Positions 1-7,062 of a DNA stretch of 14,131 nt are shown here, in pieces. The notes beneath the pieces are model-generated. The model searched no databases. It was not told the origin of the DNA and was given only the letters and a program-made list of their open reading frames with translations. The position numbers and the translations under genes were made by a program. Source of the stretch: Candidatus Desantisiibacteriota bacterium (GTDB lineage Bacteria; UBA9089; CG2-30-40-21). The DNA is taken from positions 1 to 14,131 of the forward strand of contig JACQYP010000120.1 in the NCBI GenBank assembly GCA_016208205.1. The letters are read 5' to 3'. The stretch's first letter is position 1. Each line of letters begins with the position of its first letter.

Positions 1-251
1 TTTACTGAATTATTTGTCATATCAAATGTTACATCACTCATGTGCAAAAAGTAATTGGAGAAATATTCTTTTATAGCATATCCTTTGTAGCCCAGACAGA
101 TGATAAAATCATTGAACCCATAATGGGAATATATCTTCATAATATGCCACAAAATAGGTTTACCACCTATTTCAATCATTGGTTTTGGTTTCAAAACAGT
201 TTCTTCAGCTAATCTTGTTCCATATCCACCGGCAAGGATAACAACCTTCAT
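1..251 (-). CDS. rfbF: Glucose-1-phosphate cytidylyltransferase, N-terminal part (truncated by window edge)
   Basis: Reading the minus strand from the ATG at 249-251 gives 83 residues that run off the window. The family enzyme makes CDP-glucose from CTP and glucose-1-phosphate in the cytoplasm, the first step to CDP-linked dideoxyhexoses for surface polysaccharide. The start shows the nucleotidyltransferase signature [13 protein letters not shown], then [18 protein letters not shown] and [11 protein letters not shown]. The segment [13 protein letters not shown] is specific to the RfbF type rather than glucose-1-phosphate thymidylyl- or uridylyltransferases. A ribosome binding site (GGTGGTGAT on the minus strand) lies just upstream, and a near-consensus promoter at 284-312 points into the gene. 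The rest of the sugar cluster, if any, lies outside the window to the left. Confidence 0.9.
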   Translation of the reverse strand, partial: MKVVILAGGYGTRLAEETVLKPKPMIEIGGKPILWHIMKIYSHYGFNDFIICLGYKGYAIKEYFSNYFLHMSDVTFDMTNNSV

Positions 252-283
252 TTAATCACCACCTAATTGAATTGTTGCTTCAT

Positions 284-312
284 AGTATACCTATCTACAT
301 TCTATTTGTCAA
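284..312 (-). promoter_or_regulatory. Sigma70-type promoter for the rfbF gene
   Basis: On the minus strand, TTGACA (plus-strand 307-312) is followed after exactly 17 bp by TATACT (plus-strand 284-289). Transcription would begin near 277, giving a leader of about 26 nt before the ATG at 251. It is the only good promoter seen in this gap. Confidence 0.75.
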
Positions 313-334
313 GATAATTTTTTCTTGATTTAAG

Positions 335-536
335 GTAATTACTCAGGTTGTCTCCCTTCACGGTTCACGGTTAGGAGACTTGCGTTGTCAATTCGTGTGC
401 CGGTTGCCAAGCCTCAATATCTTCCCGTTCAATTCCCTGCATTCGCAGGGACAAGCCCCTGCATTCGCAGGGACAAGCTTTATTGCTCTCCAACCCTCAA
501 GCCGTGAACCTTTGAACCATGAACCTGAGTACTTAC
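335..536. mobile_element. MITE-like element, copy 1 (202 bp, 15-bp TIRs, 8-bp target duplication)
   Basis: The left end GTAATTACTCAGGTT (335-349) and right end AACCTGAGTACTTAC (522-536) are inverted repeats with one mismatch. The flanks GATTTAAG (327-334) and GATTTATG (537-544) form an 8-bp direct repeat with one mismatch, as expected of a target duplication that has drifted. The interior carries TTCACGG repeats and, at 434-477, two tandem copies of a 22-bp hairpin module (TTGTCCCTGCGAATGCAGG on the minus strand). The right part (about 471-536) is the reverse complement of the left part of the copy at 12799-12898. No transposase is encoded; the short ORF at 380-583 crosses the element and is not credible. 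Confidence 0.85.
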
Positions 537-580
537 GATTTATGAAAAATTGTTATTGCAAATTTAATTATAATAATATA

Positions 581-807
581 TAATACTCGATGTTCAAGTT
601 TTTTGTAAGCGTTCAGGCTATCACAGGGGACAAAGACGAAGAACTGTAAAATGAGAAATGTAAAATGAAAGAACTCCAGAAGAATGCTAGAACTCCAGAA
701 GAATGCTCAAACCATGCAAAATACACTAATTTTCAATTTTTCATTATCCATTTTACAGTTTACAGTTTACAGTTATTCATAATGAAAAACTTGAACATCG
801 AGTTATA
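581..807. repeat. Inverted-repeat element with about 23-bp ends
   Basis: The end at 581-603 (core ACTCGATGTTCAAGTTTTT) is repeated in inverse at 785-807, matching at 21 of 23 positions. Inside is a second, imperfect inverted repeat: ACTGTAAAATGAGAAATG near 644 faces CATTTTACAGT near 750. A perfect 19-bp tandem duplication, AGAACTCCAGAAGAATGCT, lies at 670-688 and 689-707. No coding potential and no clear target duplication were seen. A related single end occurs after queF (about 7479-7499). Confidence 0.65.
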
Positions 808-899
808 GTAACTACTCAGGTTGTTAGGTTTATGGTTCAGAGGTTCACGATTGATGGTTTGCTCTCTTAACCTCTGAACATTGAACCGTGAACGGTTAC
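808..899. mobile_element. Diverged copy of the GTAACTACTCAGG element (copy 2)
   Basis: The left end GTAACTACTCAGGTTG (808-823) is perfect for the family, but the right end is GAACGGTTAC (890-899), a variant end that reads GTAACCGTTC in inverse. An internal 11-bp inverted repeat GTTCAGAGGTT/AACCTCTGAAC (835-845/869-879) is present. In reverse complement the interior matches copy 11353-11435, including GAGGTTAAGAGAGC. No 8-bp target duplication is visible. The remaining sequence up to the atpA ribosome site (900-986) shows only AT-rich sequence. Confidence 0.6.
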
Positions 900-1000
900 T
901 TATTTTTTTAACTGGCTTGAATTGTCCAGCAATATTTGTGGATAAGGATAAGGCAGAGTAGGGGAGTTGTCTCTTAAAAGTGGCTTAAGGGGGTTGTTTT

Positions 1001-2773
1001 ATGAAACAGGGAATAATTACAAAGGTTTCTGGTCCACTTGTTGTGGCTCAAGATATGGTTGAGGCACGGATGGCGGATGTGGTCAGGGTTGGTAATACCC
1101 AATTGATTGGGGAGATTATTGAGATTCGGGAACAGGATGTCTCTATTCAGGTGTATGAGGAAACAGGTGGTATTGGCCCTGGTGAGCCGGTAACAACAAC
1201 CGGTGAGCCATTGAGCGTAGAGCTTGGACCAGGGCTGCTTACATCAATCTATGATGGTATTCAGCGGCCTTTGGATGTTATTTGGTCACTTGTTGGTGAT
1301 TATATTACCAGAGGGATTAAAACCAATGCCTTGAACAGGGAAAAGAAATGGGCATTTGTTCCGATAATAAAAAATGGGACTATGGTTACAGGCGGTGATA
1401 TTATTGGATTTGTTCAGGAGACAGAGCTTATCAAACATCAAATTATGGTGCCGCCTGGGCTTGAGGGTGAGATTGTTGAGATCTATGCCGGAGAATTTAC
1501 GGTTACTGAACCTGTTGCCAGAATACAGACCAAGGATGGGGTAGGGGATATAACCATGATGCAGAAGTGGCCTGTCAGGAAGATGCGACCGTATAAAGAA
1601 AAATTGGTTCCGAATATGCCCCTGATTACCGGGCAGAGGGTGATTGATACCTTTTTCCCTATAGGTAAGGGTGGAACAGCCTGTGCTCCGGGTCCATTTG
1701 GTGCCGGCAAGACCGTTATCCAGCATCAATTAGCTAAATGGGCTGATGCTGAGATAATTATCTTTATCGGCTGCGGGGAACGGGGCAATGAGATGACAGA
1801 TGTGCTGCTGGAATTCCCGGAGTTGATTGATCCCAAATCCGGCAAACCCTTGATGGATAGAACCATATTGATAGCCAATACCTCTAATATGCCGGTTACT
1901 GCCAGAGAGGCTTCAATCTATACAGGGGTTACCATTGCCGAGTACTTTCGGGATATGGGCTATAGCGTGGCTTTGATGGCTGATTCTACATCCCGGTGGG
2001 CAGAGGCATTACGGGAGATGTCCGGACGATTAGAGGAGATGCCTGGTGAAGAGGGGTATCCAGCCTATCTTGCCTCACGAATTGCCGGATTTTATGAACG
2101 AGCAGGCCGGGTTGTCTGTTGTGGAAGCAATGGAAGGGAAGGGATGTTGAGTGTTATCGGTGCTGTGTCTCCGCCGGGTGGAGACTTGAATGACCCGGTT
2201 GTTCAATCAACCCTTAAGGTGGTGAAGGTCTTTTGGAGTCTTGAAGATTGGCTGGCATATGAGCGGCATTTTCCGGCTATAAATTGGCTGACCAGTTATT
2301 CCCTGTACCATGAAAAGATAGAGGAATATATGACGCAAGAGATTACCCCTGATTGGACTGAGCTCAGGCAGAATGCCATGAACCTGCTGCAAAGGGAGGG
2401 GGAACTCAAGGAAATTGTGCGATTGGTAGGCATGGATGCTATTTCTAATGAAGATAGACTGATCCTTGAGACAGCAAGATCCATTCGTGAGGATTTCCTT
2501 CACCAGAATGCCTTTGATGTGATTGATAGCTATACATCCTTTGCCAAACAGTATCAGATGATGGAGATTATCCTTGATTTTCACAAAATAGCATCGGATA
2601 TTCTATTGAAAGGGGTAAAGATTGATGATGTTCTGGGCCTTCCATGTCGGCAGGAGATTGTTCGTATGCGGAATATCACAGAGTATCAATTGGCAGGGTT
2701 TGAGGGGATCAGGGAGAGGATGATTGAACAGATAAAGGGGCTTTTTAACGCTCAGGTAGGCTTGTCCCTGTGA
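1001..2773 (+). CDS. atpA: V/A-type ATP synthase subunit A (catalytic)
   Basis: This is the catalytic subunit of the peripheral V1/A1 head, which hydrolyses or makes ATP while coupled to ion flow through a membrane rotor. The 590 residues are a normal length. The P-loop GPFGAGKT is at residues 231-238 with Lys237, preceded by the A-type non-homologous insertion region. The block EGYPAYLASRIAGFYERAGR (about 351-370) and SPPGGDLNDPVVQ are also typical. The start is supported by AAGGGGG (987-993), 7 nt upstream. The last codons and the TGA lie in a copy of a dispersed hairpin module (2761-2780), so the C-terminal GLSL is probably repeat-derived. Subunits B and D follow on the same strand; E, F, C, I and K are not in the window. 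Confidence 0.95.
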   Translation: MKQGIITKVSGPLVVAQDMVEARMADVVRVGNTQLIGEIIEIREQDVSIQVYEETGGIGPGEPVTTTGEPLSVELGPGLLTSIYDGIQRPLDVIWSLVGDYITRGIKTNALNREKKWAFVPIIKNGTMVTGGDIIGFVQETELIKHQIMVPPGLEGEIVEIYAGEFTVTEPVARIQTKDGVGDITMMQKWPVRKMRPYKEKLVPNMPLITGQRVIDTFFPIGKGGTACAPGPFGAGKTVIQHQLAKWADAEIIIFIGCGERGNEMTDVLLEFPELIDPKSGKPLMDRTILIANTSNMPVTAREASIYTGVTIAEYFRDMGYSVALMADSTSRWAEALREMSGRLEEMPGEEGYPAYLASRIAGFYERAGRVVCCGSNGREGMLSVIGAVSPPGGDLNDPVVQSTLKVVKVFWSLEDWLAYERHFPAINWLTSYSLYHEKIEEYMTQEITPDWTELRQNAMNLLQREGELKEIVRLVGMDAISNEDRLILETARSIREDFLHQNAFDVIDSYTSFAKQYQMMEIILDFHKIASDILLKGVKIDDVLGLPCRQEIVRMRNITEYQLAGFEGIRERMIEQIKGLFNAQVGLSL

Positions 2774-2780
2774 ATACAGG
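2761..2780. repeat. Dispersed hairpin module overlapping the atpA stop codon
   Basis: CTTGTCCCTGTGAATACAGG matches the 22-bp module found in tandem at 12835-12878 and, inverted, at 434-477, with two differences in 20. The differences fall in paired positions of the CCCTGY-GAAT-RCAGGG hairpin and keep the pairing. The C-to-T change also turns an in-frame CGA into the TGA stop of atpA. Confidence 0.6.
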
Positions 2781-2920
2781 GATAGGCTGTAGGCTAGTAG
2801 TTAGGCTATTAGGCTGTAGACTGTTAGACTATTAGGTTGAAGAGAAGAAGAAATGGAGGAAGATGGATAGGCTGTAATTCTCCCTTCCTACCTAACAGTC
2901 TACAGCCTTCTTAGCCTGAA
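2781..2920. repeat. Palindromic repeat filling the atpA-atpB gap
   Basis: The gap between the two ATPase genes holds reiterated TAGGCTGTAG/TTAGGCTATTAG motifs. AGGCTGTAGACTGTTAG (2811-2827) has a perfect 17-bp inverse at 2892-2908. The transcript could fold into a long hairpin between the atpA stop and the atpB ribosome site. No U-run follows, so it is not a standard intrinsic terminator. Confidence 0.65.
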
Positions 2921-2939
2921 TTATAGGAGAGGAAAATAA

Positions 2940-4382
2940 ATGATCAAAGAATATTTAACGATTGAAGAGATTGCAGGTCCATTGGTACTGGTAGGTGAGG
3001 TTGAGGGTGTCAAGTATGAAGAATTAGTCGAGCTTGAGATGCCGGGCGGCGAGGTGCGAAGGGGCAGGGTACTGGAATGCCGGGGCGATAAGGCATTGGT
3101 TCAGCTGTTTGAGAGTGCTACAGGGATTAATATCCAGCAAACCCGTGTCAGATTTCTGGGCAAGGGGCTTGAGATTGGTGTGTCCATGGATATGCTGGGA
3201 CGAATATTTGATGGGCTTGGTCATCCTATTGATAAGGGACCAAATATCATCCCGGAAAAGCGATTAAATATTGCCGGTAATCCGATTAATCCGTATGCAC
3301 GGGATTATCCTCTGGAGTTTATCCAAACAGGTATCTCATCCATAGATGGCTTAAATACCCTTGTTCGTGGGCAAAAGCTGCCTATCTTTTCCGGGTTTGG
3401 GCTGCCGCATATTGAACTTGCAGCTCAGATTGCCAGACAGGCAACTGTAATACAGAAGACAGGAGTCAGGAGTCAGAAGTCAGAAGGTACAGAGGTGACA
3501 GAAGACAGAAGGCAGGATGAGGATGAAAAGGATGAAAAATTTGCTGTTGTGTTTGGAGCTATGGGCATTACCTTTGAGGATGCAAACTACTTTATCTCTG
3601 ACTTTAAGCGGACAGGTGCTATAGAACGGGCAGTATTGTTTATGAATCTGGCTGATGACCCGGCTATAGAGCGAATTGCTACTCCAAGGGTAGCCTTGAC
3701 AGCAGCTGAATATCTTGCCTTTGATCAAGGGATGCATGTCCTTGTTATTCTTATTGATATGACTAATTATTGTGAGGCGCTTCGCGAGATATCTGCGGCA
3801 AGAAAAGAGGTGCCGGGAAGAAGAGGCTATCCCGGTTATCTTTATACAGATTTATCTACCCTGTATGAACGGGCAGGACGCATCAAGGGTAAGAATGGGT
3901 CAATCACCCTTATCCCGGTGCTTTCCATGCCTGAAGACGATAAAACCCACCCTATCCCTGACCTGACAGGCTATATCACTGAGGGACAAATAATTCTGGA
4001 TCGTAATTTGTATCGCAAGGGATGCTATCCGTCGGTTAATGTTTTGCCCTCACTCTCACGATTGAGGGATAAGGGGGTGGGTAAAGGAAAGACAAGGGAT
4101 GACCATGCCGGATTGGCAAATCAATTGTTTGCTGCCTATGCACGCGGTAAACAAGCAGAGGAATTAAAGGTTATCCTTGGTGAAGCAGCATTATCAGATG
4201 CAGACAAGGCGTTTTTAAGGTTTTCTACAGGGTTTGAGGATAGGTTTGTTACTCAGGGAATAAATGAAAACAGAACAATTATCGAAACACTTTCTATTGG
4301 CTGGGAATTGTTGAGGTTGTTGCCGAGGGTAGAGTTGAAACGAGTAAAGGATGAGTATATTGATAGGTATATGGGGGAGTGA
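2940..4382 (+). CDS. atpB: V/A-type ATP synthase subunit B (regulatory)
   Basis: This is the non-catalytic nucleotide-binding partner of subunit A in the V1/A1 hexamer. It runs for 480 residues and lacks a P-loop; the equivalent region reads [12 protein letters not shown]. Strong family blocks are [61 protein letters not shown] (from Arg294) and [20 protein letters not shown]. The start has GGAGAGG 7 nt upstream. Residues about 172-200 are an acidic, low-complexity stretch encoded by a simple repeat (3451-3539). By memory of the Thermus protein, the same loop is about 13 residues there. The C-terminus ends soon after the conserved helix, at YMGE, and the stop touches a dispersed repeat end at 4382. 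Confidence 0.95.
   Translation: MIKEYLTIEEIAGPLVLVGEVEGVKYEELVELEMPGGEVRRGRVLECRGDKALVQLFESATGINIQQTRVRFLGKGLEIGVSMDMLGRIFDGLGHPIDKGPNIIPEKRLNIAGNPINPYARDYPLEFIQTGISSIDGLNTLVRGQKLPIFSGFGLPHIELAAQIARQATVIQKTGVRSQKSEGTEVTEDRRQDEDEKDEKFAVVFGAMGITFEDANYFISDFKRTGAIERAVLFMNLADDPAIERIATPRVALTAAEYLAFDQGMHVLVILIDMTNYCEALREISAARKEVPGRRGYPGYLYTDLSTLYERAGRIKGKNGSITLIPVLSMPEDDKTHPIPDLTGYITEGQIILDRNLYRKGCYPSVNVLPSLSRLRDKGVGKGKTRDDHAGLANQLFAAYARGKQAEELKVILGEAALSDADKAFLRFSTGFEDRFVTQGINENRTIIETLSIGWELLRLLPRVELKRVKDEYIDRYMGE
3451..3539. repeat. GTCAG/GACAG-type simple repeat inserted in frame in atpB
   Basis: Imperfect reiterations of AGGAGTCAGAAGTCAGAAG and GACAGAAGACAGAAGG, followed by GATGAGGATGAAAAGGATG, encode the low-complexity loop after ATVIQ. 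The unit composition is like that of intergenic repeats rather than of the surrounding conserved gene. Confidence 0.65.
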
Positions 4383-4829
4383 AATGCGGAAGTAGGAATA
4401 CGGAAGGATACCCAAACAAACCAGGTTTGTAAAAACTGTGTGTGTAGTCTGTCACAGAGTTTTAATGGTTTGCTACAGAGATCACAGAGGTCACAGAGAT
4501 TTAATAGAAGTAGGAAGCAAAGATGTTTTTTGTTATTACAGACCTCGTGAATTAGCTTCGAATGTCAAAGGGTGAATCAATGAAACACAAGGGGTTGCAA
4601 GATAATTGGACATTTGGGACTACCAATATATAACATTTGGGACTACCAATATATACCATGATATGCTGTATCTTAAGTACTTAGTTACTTGAGGTAGCTT
4701 GTTTTTGAGCTGAATGTGTCCAAAAATTAGCTGCATTTCATATGTGGAATCACGAGGTCTGTATTAATTATTCTCCTCTGTGCTCTCTGTGTACTCTGTG
4801 GCTAAATATTTATTGCAAAGGATTTTTTA
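4382..4829. other. Repeat-filled gap inside the ATPase gene cluster
   Basis: This 447-base gap separates subunits B and D, which normally lie close together. It begins with AAATGCGGAAGTA (4382-4394), a single end of the element at 6872-7057. It then holds CACAGAG-rich arms (about 4456-4504 and 4772-4802, inverted relative to each other) enclosing the 4537-4763 element. No ORF of note and no recognisable promoter was seen. A ribosome site for atpD closes the gap. Confidence 0.6.
4537..4763. mobile_element. 227-bp inverted-repeat element nested in a CACAGAG palindrome
   Basis: TACAGACCTCGTGA (4537-4550) is repeated perfectly in inverse at 4750-4763. The flanks TTTGTTAT and TTAATTAT match at 6 of 8 positions, which is only suggestive of a target duplication. 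The interior includes a perfect 23-bp tandem duplication at 4610-4632 and 4633-4655. On both outer sides are CACAGAG-rich arms in inverse orientation, so this unit appears to have entered a pre-existing palindrome. No transposase ORF is present. Confidence 0.6.
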
Positions 4830-5447
4830 ATGAAACTTAAGGTAAATCCAAATCGAATGGAATTGATGCGGTTAAAGAAACGGCTGGGTCTTGTCCGTCG
4901 GGGGCATAAACTTCTAAAGGATAAGCAGGAAGATCTGATGCGAAGATTTTGGTCCATGATAAAGGAGACTCAAAGCTTAAGGGCATTAATTGAAGAAAGG
5001 CTTATGCAGCTTTACGATGCATTTCTCTCAGCTCGAATGGAGGCATCTGTTGAGGTCATGGATGATGCCTTGTGGAGGGCAAATAGACCGATAGATATAA
5101 CAGTAAGCCAGATAAATATCCTGAATCTCAGGCTTCCACAATTTCAATTTGAATGGAATTCCTCAAAGCCATGTCCGGTAAATTGGCATACATCCGGCGA
5201 TATGGATGTTTCCCTGAATATCCTCAAGGAAATAATACCACAGCTTCTGGATATGGCAAGCAAAGAAAAATGTATCCAGCTTGTTTCCGAGGAGTTGGAA
5301 ACTACTCGGCGTAGGGTAAATGCTCTGGAACATGTGTTGATTCCAGGAATTTGCGAGGCTATGTCCTCTATTGAACAAAAATTGGATGAGGCAGAACGCT
5401 CTAATTTAGCCAGATTGATGAAGGTGAAAGAGATTGTGAGGAAATAG
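4830..5447 (+). CDS. atpD: V/A-type ATP synthase subunit D (central stalk)
   Basis: Subunit D is the long coiled-coil rotor shaft turning inside the A3B3 head. The 205-residue protein starts VNPNRMELMRLKKRLGLV and continues RRGHKLLKDKQEDLMRRF, the standard N-terminal helix. The C-terminal helix has ELETTRRRVNALEHVLIPGI, the family hallmark. The start has AAAGGA (4817-4822) 7 nt upstream. It follows subunit B after a repeat-filled gap of 447 bp. The usual membrane genes I and K do not follow; the next gene is a hydrogenase subunit. Whether D is co-transcribed with A and B is unclear because the hairpin-rich gap lies between them. Confidence 0.93.
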   Translation: MKLKVNPNRMELMRLKKRLGLVRRGHKLLKDKQEDLMRRFWSMIKETQSLRALIEERLMQLYDAFLSARMEASVEVMDDALWRANRPIDITVSQINILNLRLPQFQFEWNSSKPCPVNWHTSGDMDVSLNILKEIIPQLLDMASKEKCIQLVSEELETTRRRVNALEHVLIPGICEAMSSIEQKLDEAERSNLARLMKVKEIVRK

Positions 5448-5492
5448 GAGGAATAGGGCAGTAAGCACGGCTTGAAACTTATTAGCGAAAGA

Positions 5493-5571
5493 GTTGCCAG
5501 TCAGGTTCACGGTTCAGGGGTTAAGAGAGTAAACTGTCAACCGTGAACTTGACAACCTGTTGAACGGTTAC
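5493..5571. mobile_element. Diverged copy of the GTAACTACTCAGG element (copy 4)
   Basis: The interior CAGGGGTTAAGAGAG and the trailing GACAACCT match copy 11353-11435. A perfect 10-bp inverted repeat GTTCACGGTT/AACCGTGAAC lies at 5505-5514/5539-5548. The right end GAACGGTTAC (5562-5571) is the same variant end as in copy 808-899; the left end is degenerate (near GTTGCCAGTCAGGTT). No target duplication is visible. It ends just before the ribosome site of the hydrogenase gene. Confidence 0.6.
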
Positions 5572-5586
5572 AAAAGGGGTGATAAT

Positions 5587-6870
5587 ATGTCTAGAGAGAT
5601 AAAGATTGAACATGTATGCCGGGTTGAGGGACATGGCGGGGTAACCATTGACTTGGAAAAGGATATTGTTAAGCTTGAGATATTTGAAGGCTCAAGGTTT
5701 TTTGAACGGCTTGTTGTCGGCAAACAGTATGATGAGATACCGCCGATTGTTTGCCGAATATGTGCTATTTGCAGCATTTCCCATATGATAACATCACTTA
5801 TGACCATTGAAAATGCCTTTGGGATACTAATATCAAGACAAACAATGCTCTTGCGGGAACTCATTCACTGTGGCGGGATGATAGAAAGTCATGGACTGCA
5901 TCTATTTTGTCTTGCTGCACCGGATTATCTTAATTGTAACTCGGTTATTGAGATAGCTGAAAAAAATCCTGAGTTGGCAAATATTGGGCTCAGGCTGAAG
6001 AAATTGGGCAACAAGATTCAGGAGATTATTGGCGGAGGAAGGCCTATCCATCCGATAAATCTGCGTATTGGCGGCTTTGGGAGGATTCCTGAAAAGCATG
6101 AGTTGATTGCCTTGAAAAAAGAGCTGGAGATAGCTGTAAATGATGGATTTGAGGCTGTCGGCTTTTTTTCTAAGATAGATACCTTCCCGGTAGATGAGCC
6201 GCAATACCTTTCGGCATTAAAACCTGTGGGCAACAGATTTAGTTTTTATGGAGAAAAAATATGTATCTCTAATGGAACTGGAATGGAAGAATTTGAAATA
6301 AGTGATTATAAAAAAGTGTGCCAGGAGGTTGTAATTAGACATTCCAATGCAAAGCATAGCCTTTACAATGGTAAACCGTTTATGGTAGGTGCCCTGGCAA
6401 GGGTGATGATATTTGGCTCCCTGCTTTATGGCAAGTCCAAAGAAGCCTTAGACATGGTTAGAATAACAAAAAATCCTCTTTGCAATAATCTGGCACAGGC
6501 AATAGAATTGGTTTATGCCGGTCAGAGGTGCACAGAGATTATCGATGAGCTTCTTGATACATGGATGGAGGATGCAACATTGCCTGTGTTTCAATCCGGC
6601 AAAAGCATAGGGACAGCTGCATTAGAGGTTCCCAGGGGGACGCTGTACCACCATTATGAATTTGATGAAAGCGGGAAGAATGTCAGGACAGATATTATTA
6701 CCCCAACAGCTATTAACATGTCCAGCATGGAAAGAGATGTCCGGGGGATAGTAGAATCACATAAACATGATTGCCTCTCTGTTGCTCCTCCTTCTGATGA
6801 AGTAATTACCTCTAAGATAGGTATGTTGCTGCGAGCTTATGACCCTTGTATTTCATGCTCGGTACATTAA
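5587..6870 (+). CDS. [NiFe]-hydrogenase large subunit, group 3-like, without C-terminal extension
   Basis: The large subunit carries the NiFe(CN)2CO centre that splits or makes H2. RVEGHGG (12-18) is the L1-type motif. RICAIC holds the first Ni ligands Cys59 and Cys62, with Ala where RxCGxC usually has Gly. DPCISCSVH at the extreme C-terminus holds Cys421 and Cys424. The overall pattern resembles cytoplasmic group 3 enzymes (F420-, NAD- or Mvh-type); the exact subgroup is uncertain. The protein (427 residues) ends at the His after which a maturation protease normally cuts, so no extension is removed. The start at 5587 is chosen for GGGGTGAT (5576-5583); the in-frame ATG at 5560 lies inside a repeat. 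No small subunit or electron-transfer partner is adjacent. Confidence 0.88.
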   Translation: MSREIKIEHVCRVEGHGGVTIDLEKDIVKLEIFEGSRFFERLVVGKQYDEIPPIVCRICAICSISHMITSLMTIENAFGILISRQTMLLRELIHCGGMIESHGLHLFCLAAPDYLNCNSVIEIAEKNPELANIGLRLKKLGNKIQEIIGGGRPIHPINLRIGGFGRIPEKHELIALKKELEIAVNDGFEAVGFFSKIDTFPVDEPQYLSALKPVGNRFSFYGEKICISNGTGMEEFEISDYKKVCQEVVIRHSNAKHSLYNGKPFMVGALARVMIFGSLLYGKSKEALDMVRITKNPLCNNLAQAIELVYAGQRCTEIIDELLDTWMEDATLPVFQSGKSIGTAALEVPRGTLYHHYEFDESGKNVRTDIITPTAINMSSMERDVRGIVESHKHDCLSVAPPSDEVITSKIGMLLRAYDPCISCSVH

Positions 6871-6871
6871 G

Positions 6872-7057
6872 AAAATGAGGAAGTAAGCGTTCACAGAACG
6901 CTTATACGGATTCCTTGAATGCTGACAACTTAGGGTTCGTTTGGGAAACGAGCCCTACGTATAAGAATACAAAATGTAGGGTGCGTTTTCCAAACGCACC
7001 TTTGCCGGATACCAAATCAACGGTTATTTTTTGAAATCCGTATTACTTCCGCATTTT
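6872..7057. mobile_element. 186-bp inverted-repeat element between the hydrogenase gene and queF
   Basis: The left end AAAATGAGGAAGTA (6872-6885) plus ATACGGATT (6904-6912) matches in inverse the right end at 7033-7057 (AAAATGCGGAAGTA-ATACGGATT). The left arm is interrupted between these blocks by an 18-bp hairpin AGCGTTCACAGAACGCTT (6886-6903). Inside are two more hairpins: AGGGTTCGTTT-GGG-AAACGAGCCCT (6932-6956) and GGTGCGTTT-TCC-AAACGCACC (6980-7000). There is no ORF. The element begins 1 bp after the hydrogenase stop codon and ends 5 bp before the queF ATG. Confidence 0.6.
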
Positions 7058-7062
7058 AATAT

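Noticed and set aside
380..583. 67-residue plus-strand ORF upstream of atpA
   Set aside because: It lies across the MITE at 335-536 and its translation is just the repeat modules; no ribosome site and no protein-like composition.
917..945. TTGAAT...GGATAA considered as an atpA promoter
   Set aside because: The -10 match is poor, and no better candidate was found nearby; not strong enough to list.
1286..1729. 147-residue minus-strand ORF within atpA
   Set aside because: It is an antisense shadow of highly conserved atpA codons and has no recognisable motif. The other long antisense frames in dnaE, atpB and carA were rejected for the same reason.
4610..4655. Tandem 23-bp repeat considered as a CRISPR remnant
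   Set aside because: The two units are directly adjacent with no spacer, and no cas gene is present.
5560..5586. Upstream in-frame ATG as hydrogenase start
   Set aside because: The codons 5560-5571 lie in a repeat end, and the strong GGGGTGAT site fits the ATG at 5587, from which the family N-terminus begins.
6932..6956. Hairpin after the hydrogenase gene considered as intrinsic terminator
   Set aside because: The stem is strong but no T-run follows on either strand, and it is part of an inverted-repeat element.
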